A stretch of 64,000 nucleotides of DNA from Sipunculus nudus (lineage: Eukaryota > Annelida > Sipuncula > Golfingiida > Sipunculidae): positions 26,461,058-26,525,057 of the forward strand of contig CM049310.1 in NCBI GenBank assembly GCA_026874595.1, read 5' to 3'. How positions within the stretch are numbered: the stretch's first letter is position 1; every line of letters begins with the position of its first letter. The translations under genes were made by a program, and so were the position numbers. Below are positions 11,970 through 25,100 of this stretch, one piece after another. The notes beneath the pieces were generated by a model. It ran no database searches. It saw only the letters and a program-made list of their open reading frames with translations, and was not told where the DNA came from.

Positions 11970-12206
11970 TCAAACTTGTTTGGCCAATCTTTCTATCCTC
12001 CTCGAAATGGCTAGGCTCTGTTCAGCTTGGCAGGGACTCCTGGTGATAATAATCCTGCATGATTCCTGCATATTTAAAATGTCGCTAAATATTGATCTTG
12101 ATTGTCTCAAGGACCCGTAAGCCATGTTATTAAACGTTTCCTTTGTGGAACAATTCAGAGTACTTCTGAGGTTATTATGGGCGATCGATAATCGACGCTT
12201 CTCCAT
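11970..12206 (-). CDS. Candidate small protein, 78 aa, unrecognised
   Basis: A 78-codon frame starts 15 nt after a good candidate splice acceptor (CTCTTTCCAG, exon edge at 12221), with an in-frame stop between acceptor and ATG; it could therefore be a single coding exon behind a 5' UTR intron. The predicted protein is basic at the N-terminus and probably helical in its second half (about residues 32-77), with no signal peptide or membrane segment. I do not recognise a family. Chance occurrence remains quite possible. Confidence 0.25.
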   Translation of the reverse strand: MEKRRLSIAHNNLRSTLNCSTKETFNNMAYGSLRQSRSIFSDILNMQESCRIIITRSPCQAEQSLAISRRIERLAKQV

Positions 12207-12831
12207 AAAAACTTAACGACACTGGAAAGAGTACAGTCAATATTCTCACACGCCAACGGTCACAAGTATTAAGTTGGTCTAATTTAGGTCACCTGCTATG
12301 AAATGGCCAAAAGTACAAGAAACCAAATATTTTTTATACATGTTTTATAAATCAATAGATCATACTCCACCAAAATGTGCACCAGTTAAAAGGTTGAATT
12401 CCATTTTCTGGTGAGCTTTAGGCAGTCAATGTAGGAAGGTGATGTTATTTATTAATGTCCCATTTTGGATGATATAACTGAACATAACTAAAGTGTTGCC
12501 TTTTTTTTATCCATTTATAAGCTATAAATTTCAGACCAGCTGTAAGCTTGACATTTTCATAAAGTAATGAATCATATGCGAATTGAAAGAAACGTATCCC
12601 TTTTGAACTTAGAAAAAAATAACTCAGCTGTGGGGTAAGTCTGACTTTAGTATGTACTACGTGTTTTATATTCTTATAACCAAATAATGCAATAATTTGC
12701 TGTGCAGAAAGATCAAAGGATTGTTCTAATTGTTACGATCCTGGTAGCTGCTTACTTTCAAGGACCAATTTTGTGAATTCAGTCAGGTGTGACATGAAAT
12801 TTCAGTGTGTGGATTCAGTATAGAATGCTTA

Positions 12832-12833
<2 letters not shown>

Positions 12834-12873
<40 letters not shown>
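12834..12873. repeat. (AT)n microsatellite
   Basis: About 20 perfect AT units. Confidence 0.95.
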
Positions 12874-12878
<5 letters not shown>

Positions 12879-13102
12879 CTACAATGCTCAAGCTTCAGTT
12901 TGATGTAGGACATGATATGTTTTGTTATGAATAACCAATAGCTGGAAGGAGATGTATTGTGTGAACCCACGTGAAACACTGAGGGTACTTGCTTGATGAA
13001 GACTTTTTACTGTAATCCGCGTTGGTATTAATTTTATCGAGAAACAATATTTGATACTGGAGATTTCACAGTGGTTGGGAATCAAATGAGAATTGAGCAT
13101 GG

Positions 13103-13104
<2 letters not shown>

Positions 13105-13144
<40 letters not shown>
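13105..13144. repeat. (GA)n microsatellite
   Basis: About 20 perfect GA units. Reading frames through it on the minus strand give Ser-Leu repeats and are ignored. Confidence 0.95.
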
Positions 13145-13146
<2 letters not shown>

Positions 13147-13746
13147 AAAAGAAAAGGCATATGCAAACAGATAGAAAACATTGCTGGCGGACAAATTTAA
13201 GATCTCACAGTGAAACAACCTTTTCAGCTGGTTCCACCAGTTGTAGTAGAGGGAGAGTGCACAAAGAGTACAGACTATATTCACATTATTACTGGGGAAA
13301 CGGCTCATGCAAAGTAAAGATATAGAGAGACGTGGGGAAACAAACTTAAAAGATGAAAAGCACGAGGGAAACGATGAGTTAAAAGGTCAACTTGATCCCT
13401 ATGTACACTACGCTTGTGTGAAAACAGTTGTAAAAATGCAGTCCGATGAAACTTCCTGAATGTCTAGCATGTCAAAATATCAAATGTTTGTGCTGTATAT
13501 TCATTTGCTGGTAATGAATTCTCATGTGAGGGAACGTTAGTTCAAGAATATTTTACTTTTAGACTTGTAAATTACATTGATTCTTTAGTAATTTTTTTTT
13601 GTTATCCCATGGCACAGTTTTCAGGAAAACCAATTTTAACTATAAAAAAGACCAAACATTTTTCTCGGACACTTTACCAAAAATAGACCACTTTAATACC
13701 TGTGACCAAACGAACGTTAAAATAAAAGTTAAAATATGCATGTTAC

Positions 13747-13852
13747 CTTTGGTAGTGCTTTCTCTCTTACTCTTCTGATTTTTACGAGTATTTCCATTGG
13801 GCGATTTTATCCCTGTGTCGAACGTTCTTTTCCAATCTTGTTTGTTAGACAT
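13747..13852 (-). CDS. Weak candidate first coding exon, unrecognised
   Basis: On the minus strand an ATG opens 35 codons of hydrophilic, Lys/Asn-rich sequence that end at a consensus-like donor (AAAG|GTAACA, phase 1). Composition and the donor make an exon plausible, but no partner exon with matching phase was found. The nearest acceptor candidate (12221) would give only a short tail before a stop. Confidence 0.2.
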
Positions 13853-15365
13853 TTCTTCTTATGAAATTTCAAGTCTCAAATATTTCAAACCATTCAGCCT
13901 TTTTTTCGATGATTTTTACTAACAAAAGACATTGAAACAAAACTCACTTGGTTGACACGGCAAGATTTTGCGTTTTCAAATGTTTCTCAGCACATTCACA
14001 TCTGAAGAGAAAGTACAAGTAACGTCCTGATAATCCACCTTGATATATATATTTATATATCTGGCCAAGGGAAACAACCAGCCTAGCAACACAGCGTGCT
14101 GGGAGAGGGTTAATAATCCACATAAGGATTAAGAGTAAGTCGGACAAATATTGCTTCTCTCACAGTGAATGCTCGTGGACAACACCAGCGGAACGGTCTA
14201 AGTAGGTTCTTGGCCGCCGGTAAACTAACCCCAGGCGCAGAAACGTATTAAGGCTCGGCAAATATTACGTAGACCCGCTTTTGTTCGGGCAAGAGAGCAG
14301 TCTGTTTACTGGCTGTCGTGGACTATTGATGTTATATTCCACGGACAAATCCCTACTCCTTGTAGGCAGCAAATTAGACATTTAGGTTGGCTTATACGTT
14401 TGCGGATCACGGTCGATTCACCTGGCGGACATGGTCAGACACCCGCTCTGCCCGCGTAGCCTTGGTCACCCGCTTGACAATAGGTAATAGTTTAATCCCA
14501 TACATAGGCGTATGAACTTAAGTCATACACAGGCTGTGAACCGTGTAATATCACTTCAACAAAGCTTATTATCATCATTATTAATCCCGTCTTAGGTATA
14601 ATGATGTTAATGAACTCTCCGTATGATTATAAGAAAATAGGTAGTTATTAGTGCATGAATACATCTTAACGATAAGCGTAAACAAAGTACTTGTTAAAAC
14701 CTCATAAATCAGACGAAAAATTACTTTAAAGGATATATAGATAAGGCTTTTGGATTTAAAAGAAAAAGTTCAATGAAAGTGAAATATACATCCGAACGTT
14801 CCCAAAATCCAGTTTTCCCTGCATTTTGCACTTCTTGAAAACATAATTTTAACGATGTAATCGTTTTCATACAGGCTGATAAAACTCTTTATAACTAAAT
14901 GTAGAATACAAGGTTTTTGGTAAAAATTAGGATGTATGTTCTAGAATACACAAATATGGTCATTGAAATCGCAGGGACTTGAAATATAGTACCAGCAAGG
15001 TTACATCATACAAAGCAATTTTCTTTTTCAGCCGATAACACGTGCACTTTTTCTTTCAAGTATCCATATAGGTGTGTCAACCGTATAGACCGTACATAGT
15101 CAGAAAACCGAAACATGCATGCTGCACATATATCTATCGTATCGTCTTCCTTGCGGGTATCAAAGTGCATTGCATTTTCATGTCTACTAAGCTGTTTTTC
15201 TCTAGAGAACAATATAGGCCTTTATAAAACATAACTTTATCTGGCCTCAGCAAAAGACGAAAGAAAAAGCTGTCATTGGTACAAAGTGCGGTGAGCTGCC
15301 ACATAGCGGTGTTTTCTTGAAGGCACTGATCAACAGGGGAATATTGGAAAAACTAATTTATCATT

Positions 15366-16345
15366 CAGGGGCAGATCCAGAAATTCAAGAACGGGGGGGG
15401 GGGGGGGGGGGTAAAATTAGTTGATAGCTGATGGGTTAACATTTTGTAATGTGACTTTAATATACATTTGATAAATATTTTAAAATTTTTTTTATCTCAT
15501 CTATTTCACCATGTTTTTCTTAACGTTAATTATAGGTACATGGTAGCGGGGGTATGGGAGGGGTCCCCCCTCCCATATTGGAATATGCAATGTAAAAAGG
15601 ACATTTTGAGGCACCTGTCACATAAATTATTAGTTCCTTTTCCTGAACTTCAATTCTCTTAAATGATTTTTCATAACGTAGTCAATTAAAAGACTGGGGG
15701 TGGCGAGCATATTAATGTGTGGCCAGCTTTAATATTTATATTTCTTCATAACAAGGATATTAACTGGAAAATTACACACTGATGTCAATGGTGAAAATGC
15801 GTATCTACATGTATATTTATAACTTGCAAAATGTCACCTTTTACAATTCTCGTGGTAAAATAATTGTTAAAATTTTCGAGTCGTATGTCAAACTTTATAC
15901 CGTCTTCTGTGGTCTAAACAGCGCACCGGTTCCAGCAGAGCACGTACAGATCATGAGTTCGAGTATCGGCAGAGGAGACGTGAAACTGTCACAGTCGATT
16001 CCAACACAGACTGAACACTTTAGGTAAACGGAAAGGTTGTGAATTCCTCACTCACAGGCGAATTCAATGTTGGGGGTTCCTCGGTGTTGTGTCCTAGCAG
16101 GGTGTAATAATTTCTTTCGTTAAAGAAATATTTGGATGCTATATTAATATGGAGTAAAGCATACAGCTGTTTAATGAATATCCTTAACATATGAATTGGA
16201 AAGTTATATACAATGGATAATTTAATAATCTAATTTACTGTCAAATCTGAAAAAAATGAAAATTAATTACGAATATATGGGAAAAGAAATATATAAAATG
16301 ACAGATGTTTCAGCTCTACAGGGCCCCTCTCTGGATCCGCCATTG
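15366..16345. mobile_element. Possible hAT-like element (weak)
   Basis: The left edge CAGGGGCAGATCCAG matches the reverse complement of the right edge (CAATGGCGGATCCAG) in 12 of 15 positions. A 19-G run follows the left end, as is common just inside such ends. The flanking 8-mers (TTATCATT, TCATAGTA) do not match, so the pairing of these ends is uncertain. Confidence 0.35.
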
Positions 16346-18212
16346 TCATAGTACCTATATATTACAAGGCTTTAAAGTTAAGCTCCTGTAAATTCGTGGC
16401 AGATGCATGACTAACACACACCCCTGATATCTTGCACCACAATCGCGATTTACACCGAGTGCGTTCTTTGATAAGTGGACCATTGTAGATTTTGCTTGTG
16501 TAAAGTTCATGATACGGTTATACATTATCATACATACTCGGTACACGTAAAATACACTAACTCCGCAAACACATTAAAAGGGTTCCTCAGGGGCACTTCA
16601 ATAAACAAAAGAACTGCCATACATGCTCATTTGACACGCAACCGAATGAATGACAGTGTACGCGTTTAACGTCCAAATTAGAGAAACGCACAGTCAGCAA
16701 GAAGTTGAAACAAATGATGCGGAGCAAAAAAACTGGCAATTAATTACTCACGTAGCACGATTCCTACAGACGTTCTCCCTCTCGATCACTCCTATTGCCC
16801 CACACAGCGCGCCAAGCGAACCTCTCAAGACGGTTAAATAACGAATGCCATACGACACAAGAGCCTTAATTGAATAACGGGTCTGCAGCTTTGTACGGTT
16901 TATTCCGTGCAAGTTTCCTAATGATAAATAATGCAACATAACACCCGACACCAGACGACTTGGCGGCCATACCTCGGCTGTGAAGATCTCCCGCCTTTTT
17001 TTCTCTCTCGGTGGTGCACTCTCGTGACTCGGTTGTCATGATCAATTGCCCCTCTAAATGGAACCGGGACTGTCCAAACTTGGCTCGTTTGTTATCTTTG
17101 AATGGAACTTCGGAACTGATCCCATTGCTGGTATACATATGCACATACAGGCAGCTCATAAGTAAATATTAGCTATATACTGTATTGTCTTTTGTGGACA
17201 TGGTATGATATACACTTAGCTTGTCTGTCAAAGGTTTTTTTTTTTTAAACAGAATCCCTATTTATTTACACATCTTAACGTCTATGATAAAACCCCATGT
17301 GATATATTATTTTATATAAATTCACGCTGGAGGCTTATTTCAGATAATAAAGGTGTTAACTTTGCCTCGGCCAAAGGGTGTTTGATATAGGACCTATATT
17401 CACCCACATATTTCAGTCTTTGTTTGATCATGTGCAATATACCTGAGCAACCTTTGTGTGGATATCAATCATATTTAGTCAAGTTTTGTGTGATTAGGCA
17501 ATGGATCAGAGGATTCAATTGGCGTGTCACCTGATCCGTGTTTTTAATCAGATCATGAAAGTCCCTTTTGTTTAGGGAGGTGTGCGCTCTTCTGGTGCTC
17601 TGTAGCCACCCCCCCCCCAAATGTGAAACTCATAGTGGACGAAAATGCCCTTTTCACTCTTTCCTTATTTCGCTATTGTTGTTTTTTTTTAAAGAGCCAG
17701 AGATAATTTTTAGGGGCAAATAATACGTCAATACGTTTGATTACAGACTAAGTAAAATAATCATACATGTTATTAAAATAAATACAAAAATTATTTCTGT
17801 TGCCACTTTCATACAGAATCACGCTTTGCACGATTTAAACATTTATCCATCTAATTTAGATTTAATATCCAACCTGGCGTTCTGCTTAATGGAAAAGTTC
17901 ATGGCTTGTCATTGGCAGCGTCCTTTCAATGAGAAAGAATGTAATCATTTGATATACGCGATAAGGATGTTACAGGTCAATTTGCCGAGTTTGACCAGAC
18001 AGTAAAGTATTTACATTTACTACTAAAATGCCTCATATCAAACGTGATTCCATGTACCCATAGACGTAATTAAGTAATATAATTTGCCGCAAGTTGGAAG
18101 TACCTGTTCCGAGTGGTGCGACACATCAAAACCTGCAGCTTTCTGACCTATGTTTGCAAAATTAAAACATGACAAACCAACTTTCACACAATAAGGTCAC
18201 TGTAAATAGTGA

Positions 18213-18238
18213 ATAAATAAATAAATAAATAAATAAAT
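18213..18238. repeat. (AAAT)n microsatellite
   Basis: About six AAAT units. Confidence 0.9.
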
Positions 18239-18964
18239 GCAGTTTATCTTCACATATTTTAATGAAGCTTAACAACTCTATTCTTAACATTAATGACAAG
18301 CACCGGTTATATACAGAGTAATAATATATCCATAGTAGTACAAATGTTTTTCATCACCCCAATGATTCAACAATACCTTTATTGACAAGTTTTATTATTT
18401 ACTGCCCTTTCTGTTTATGCTGTCAGTTGTATTCCTATGATACAGAAGTAAATATGCAAAAACATACCAACATGACACATTCCCAGAAAGTATGCAGGAA
18501 AAACATTAAGAAGAAACATTATACTGTAAAGGAACTACAGAAAATATCCAGTAATTTCCAATGTATAAGCTGTTCAGATGTAGCCAACAGTTATTCTTAA
18601 CATGAATTAAACTCTGAGGACCCTTTTTCTGTTTTCTTTTAAAAAATGGCCATATTGTTTATTGAAAAAAAGAACTGGCATTTATGTACAATTCAAAAGT
18701 TCTTGTAAAATATATTACTATCCAAAACAGGAGAATTATACCTCCCCCATTCTGTGACACCATGGTGGAAGATTATTATCACAAAGCCAAAGAGATCTGA
18801 CACTAAAGTATATATAAGTTGACATAATATATAATGGTGATAATACATTGTTATTATAAAATAATAGTATACAGAGGCAAGAAACCACCAGACCTTGAGA
18901 TTACGGTAGTTCAGTTTCCTGTAAAATGCCCAAACTTGGAAATTTGATGATACTTTGTTTAATA

Positions 18965-18970
18965 TTTATT
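18965..18970 (-). other. Candidate polyadenylation hexamer for PSMF1
   Basis: AATAAA on the minus strand, 162 nt after the PSMF1 stop codon. Further AATAAA hexamers lie lower (near 18659 and 18377), so alternative 3' ends are possible. Confidence 0.4.
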
Positions 18971-19131
18971 ACTTCAACCATATAAGACTTGATATCAGAG
19001 GTCTGTAGCATGGGGCTATACATGTACCACAAAATAAGCAGTAAGGTTGCTGGTGTTTTTGTGTTGACTGTATCTTGATGACACAGACTTCTAGGCAGTT
19101 CATCAGATTTTACTGTGGTTCCTCCTGCTAC

Positions 19132-22100
19132 TCACATAAACATATCATAGTATCCGGGCGGTCTCATGTGATCAGGATCTGGTCTGTAAGGGTACAAATA
19201 TCATCATATCAGTCTGTTGAATAAAAATGCTATATGAAATAACATGTTATCTAAAGAAAAATATTACTGATAGGATTACAGTTCTGCGGGAGGTTGATTT
19301 AGTTAATTTCATAGAATAAATATTGGAAAAATTAATTAATTTATTGAAAAGATTCTTGGGACTGGGTGTCATATTTCTGCCTTTATTTTTCATATTATTA
19401 TATTTAAACCTATGGATCTTGTGGTCTATGTTTTATCTGAGGCCATGAAACATTTTTACTTTTCTCAGGCTGCCTTATGTTACATTAGAATGAAACCATC
19501 AGAGTTCTTATCCTTGACCTATCAGCCCGTTTGTAATTATATTTAGCACTAAAATATTAAAAAAATATATCTACCGGTAATTTAAGGACTAGAAGGAGGT
19601 CACAAAGTCTGAAAGAATTAGTTATATATTATACCACTAAGTGACATCACATTCAATTATACATTTATGGAAAGATATTTCATTGGCTTGAAATATCTTA
19701 TTTTTAATGCATAATGACTGGACCAGTCCTCTCCTTACCTGTTCATCAAATGTATTTTTTAGAATTTACCCATATCATGTGGCCCAGATTACATTGCACA
19801 CTCATATGTTCTAGCTCTGATAAATTCTGAAATCTGTACATTACATGCACCCTCCTCAATATTTATGATTTACTAGGATAATGATTGATCATATTAATGA
19901 TATTATATGACAAACGGGAGAACTGTTAAACACATTCTCACTGTGTCTGGTGACATGTTTCTAATAAAGCAAATGTTTGAAATATCCACATGCTTCACAA
20001 AATTAACCCAACAGACACAAAATTCCATTTCATACCATGACTAACAACAAGCTTCCTAACCTTACAACAAACATAAGAAACCTCTGTGTTAAAGGATATT
20101 ATCACTGGAAACCCACAGAGAGATTTGAAATGGATTCAAACTACAGTACTTAGACACTGATGAATGGGCAGACTGTTGTAGTGAACATCTAATTCTGTTT
20201 GATGTATTAGCACCAGGGATATGTACATAAATATTTCAAAGAAGACGACAGGTGAACACCTACCCTGCTCCCCTGCCGCCTCCCCTTGGATGCGGTCGTC
20301 CTCCGAGGTCTGTGTCTGGAGGCCCAAACGGGTCAAATCTTGCCCCTGGTGGCACAGCTCCACTGTTACAATTGTAAAATATCCATGTGTACATTACTGA
20401 ATGGGAGGACATGGCAATAATGGTTCTGTTAACATTATATGAAGACTACATTATTTAATATGAAATGTGTTCCATACTTGTTATATCAGTGAATCCACAG
20501 TACAAATGTTAAATGTGCTAAATGAATAAATTAAATCTATTTTAGTCAATCTAACTGAGGGCGACCCATTATATTTTAACAATATTATTTCACATAGTCA
20601 AAATATTTTGAATAATTACCTGTCAGTTAGTCAACAGGGACTTTGGCAACTAAACAAAGACTCTTAAGAAAATATTGGTACCCTTCCAAGAAAAGAATAA
20701 TGTACATACTTACTAATTTAAAAATGTGCATAACAATAATTTAAATATGACCTGAAACTAGAACTGAGTGACCTACTCATTATACACAAGTAAAAATCAG
20801 GAAAAACAAAACTCCATTGCCAAATACTGATTTTTATAATTAACTTACGGTGGTAGTCTGCCTGGTATCCCCATGCCTGGACCTGGCCTATTGCCAGGGA
20901 CACCCCACCCCCTGGGGTCCATTAACATTCCGCCTCCCATTCCTCCACTCAGGGGGTCAAGGTCACTTCTACCCACTGAAAATGGGTCACTTGTTCCACC
21001 CCTGAAATATATGTTAATTTTTCATTTCTAATTATGAACAACTAGATGTGGTCATACAATGGTCCTCAGAGGGCCCCCCTTTTCTGCTAGTGCTGGACTA
21101 GTTTACATATGGGTGAAAAATTAAGTTAAATTTGAAAAATATCACAAACAGAAACAGCTTTTTATCAATAGGCATGAGGGAAAAAATCATACTGGATTAA
21201 AGAAGATATGTCTGAAATAATGTGTGCAAAAGAAAATCATCCAATGTAGTCTGTTAGCGATATTTGATTTTGAGCAAGTCTGTTATTCATTAGGTCTGGA
21301 GCCCTCATAGGGACCAATGATCCCTGTAAATTTGGAAAGGCTGAAGTGTGTTGTTGTTTAGTTATCATGCACAAAAGATAATCAGCAATCAGACAGTGGC
21401 GGCCATATTGAAATTCCAACAGGTCTGTAATTCAAAAGGTCTAGAGCCCTTACAGGTACCATTCATCCCTGTGAATTTGGAAAAGCTGCAGAAGGTTGTT
21501 GTTGAGTTATCGCGTGAGAAAGAAAATCAGCGATTGGGCTGTGGTGGCCATATTTGAATTCCGACAAGTCTGTAATTCAATAGGCCTGGAGTCCTCATAG
21601 GTAACAAATCATCCCTGTGAATTTGGGAAAGCTGCAGTATGATGTTGTTAAGTTATCGTGTGCGAAAGAAAGTCTTACTGGCGGAAGGACGTACGGATGG
21701 AAGGACGGACTGACGCGGTGATCACTATAGGGCACCGCTTGTCAGGCGGGGCCATAATAAACTTGTTTGAACCTGTATAAAGGGCCAAATGATCTGTACA
21801 TAAGTTTCAAGATTGCTGATATGGACCATGCTCTCAATCGCATGGAGATGACTATAACATCAGTCTAGAAATGGATGACACAACATCAGTTTACAACAAA
21901 TGGCAAAAAAAACTTTATGTATAAAACGTTGATTTTGCACAACACTTTCAATTTTCATGGGAAAAGACACAGGAGAAGCTTGAAGCCCACAGCATTTAAC
22001 TTGGCATAAATAATAAATTTAATTTTGACTGTGTCATTTACAATGATCAAATAACAGAGGTCTTCACACCTTAACTGCCACCAGTATATGAACATTCATA

Positions 22101-25100
22101 ATACATGTGCGAACATGATCCTGGAAGAGACCATAAAATGTGTGATGAAGCACATCATGTGTCACTTACAAATCTAGACATGCTTGACCATACTCTTACC
22201 AGTCAGGATAGGGGTTTGGCCGGTCACGCCGTGATGGCACTCTGAGAGGGTCATTTTCAGTAGGCTGGTTGTGCTGTGACTGTGCAGATCTGCTAGTTGT
22301 TGTCTCTGGCTTCTTATCCTGAACTTGTTCTAAGATTTCTTTCTTGAATTTGTCCATCAAACCATCAGGATTCTTTAAAGCACTTTGGATATAAGATGTT
22401 CTCATAAGCAATGTTCCCAGATCAATGCATGTGGAAATATGGAAAATTTTAAGAACATTAACATGCTGAAGTATTGGAGGTGTGACTTAAGGCAAATTAA
22501 AATCTTTATTTCCTTAAACAGAGCTGTAAGTAATAGGTCATGTTAAATTAACATGAAAATGAAAATGAACACTGAAATGGTGTATATTAAGGAGATCATG
22601 GGGCTTATAATTTAAAGGTGACATAAATGTTGTAGTTTCACTCCCAGTCAAATAAGAAGAAAAACAGAAACATGAATTCTGAACAAGGTACTTCTCAGTG
22701 CAGTGGTGGTGCCTTTAAAGTAAATAATACTTCACAAATTATTACTTTTTAGTGGAGTGATGACAGAAAATGATTCATATAAAGGATGCCTGAATTCATT
22801 TATGTTAACAAAGACTCAAGTTCTCTTATTCCTAAATTAAATGAAATACATCACCAATTACCCATGAAATAAAAAATTAAAACAAATTAAATATGGAATT
22901 CATGGTAAATGACCTAATTAAACAATACACTGATGCAATTTACAATTTGAACTTGAGACCTTCATGCTATAGTCCAATAGTGGGGTGCCGAACATGATAA
23001 AATAGCTATTTTCATTTCAAATTGATAAAAAAATTTACTTTTTGGTGTCAAATTAAAGATAAGGGTGTAACTGACAACTTTAGACTGAGTGGACAACAAT
23101 CAGCCCATTAGGGGGCAATTGGAGTTTTGATGAACTTGAACCCTCTCTGATAACTAAAATGAAAGATTAAATGGTACAAATTGTATGAATTGATGGACCA
23201 GTTTGAATATATTTGGTTATACATGTACTTGCTTCTAAATAATAGACCTGGTGGACAGTGGTCAGCCCATGGCTTCAAGGGGGTGCTGTTTTTAAAGGGA
23301 AAATGAAATAAATAGGCCTGATTACCGTCCAAATCTAGGTACAGACATCAAACCTTTTATATTATATATCTTAAAATTCTGTTAATCAAGAAAATATTCT
23401 ATTATCCATCTGAAATTTACAAACTTTGGCCATTTTCTTTAAGATGTCCACCTGATGCCTTTAATTTTATTTAATATATTTTTTTTTAATATTGAGAGAA
23501 ATATCATTATAATTTTGATGTTGGTAACCTTTTTTGTGTTTCATATATGTTAACACCTTGGCATACATTTTTCAATTTATTCTGGAATGAAAAAAATGTC
23601 CACTAAATTTAACAAGGTAATTTTTACTCTGTTGCAAGAAAATTAGCATTTCCTTTGATATTGGTTAATCTGAATATATATGGTGTTAGGTAATTTCAAA
23701 TAGGTGCAATTGTAAATTCTGTAAGGGTTTACAGTGCAGTTTTGTAGATATAAAAGGAGTACAAGTAAGATTGCAGCTCTACATGTTAGGGGAAATCACA
23801 ATAAATATATTAAAACTGAATGATTGAATCAAATGTTTCAGCCATTTTTTCATATCTTCGAAAACGTAAGCTCATGCTCTCCAGGTAATTGAATCATTAT
23901 CAACATATTATTAGTTCTATAGTATTTTAATTGGGCCACTATTTGAAGAAATGACATTATCTCTCTTAATTCCAAGATGGTTTCCTTGACCCTGAAAAGT
24001 AGAATTGCATTAAAATCTATAAAAATTTTTCTCTGATTTGGATTATACTTGATTCCTAGCATATATTTTGAGGGCCTCCCACTACAATACCTACATCCCC
24101 AAATAATATTGCTCACCTGACCATGGCTGACTCACAGTGTTTTATGATACATTTTGATTATAATGCTGTGTGGACAGCAATACTATATTTGTCATTACCA
24201 TCGCCCATGATCTTAAATGATGGCCCTTGTCTATTTTTATATGTGCAAAGTGAGGATATGAACTTTTATTTGAAAATTGGACTATTCATGCAAGAATAAT
24301 GAAATACACAAAACCTGTATGTATAAATTTACACAAGTCTTGAAGATATATAAATATGTTGACAAAGGCATATTCATTTCATTATCACAAATCAAGGATT
24401 ATGTTTCTTCAGCATCCTTATAAAGCCGATAAATTTATAAACTCCTAAAATACTTAAAAACACCAATACCTGACAGACTACAAGTTGTTGTGACCCCTTT
24501 TTTTGGCTTTCTAAGATATTTCACCTGTGACCCCTTTTTTTGGCTTTCTAAGATATTTCACCTGAAGTCCTAAACCAGTCAGACAGCCTGGTGAGACACT
24601 TGTATCTCTAATGAGTACAACTTGTCCCTGTTGACAAGATGGATCAATAGATGGAATGATACAGAAAGACATATTGCTATAGCCCATTATGACTGAAACT
24701 CAGATAAGCAAAAAACTAACCTGTTAAAATCTGACAGATCTTCCCCTGCATGGTCTGTAATCCTGACAGTCATCTGTCCCATTAAATCATCCCTCATTCT
24801 CTGGTTAAATATACAACAAAAAGGTTATTTAAGAAACACAAAGCAACACAAAAATAGTAGTCATGGAAGGTTCCCTGGCTTATTTCTATATGTTACAAAA
24901 TATCCATGCATGTAAAACCCCCTTGATTATTATTATACTAAACACATCATTAAAATATGAAAATGTCCTCTGATACTATACATGTATTACTTAAAATGTC
25001 TTGGTTTCATTCTGGTAAAAGGGCTGATTCTCATATTCTTTCATAACAATAAATTTTACAACACTCTTTCATTATAATAAAGTTTATGACAATGTACCTC

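Larger units (their letters stand above)
13853..18964. other. Intergenic DNA with one candidate repeat element; no gene recognised
   Basis: No exon chain could be built. Minus-strand frames at 15006-15212 and 16866-17159 show no family resemblance. The 3' flank and probable polyadenylation region of PSMF1 begin at the right edge. Confidence 0.35.
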
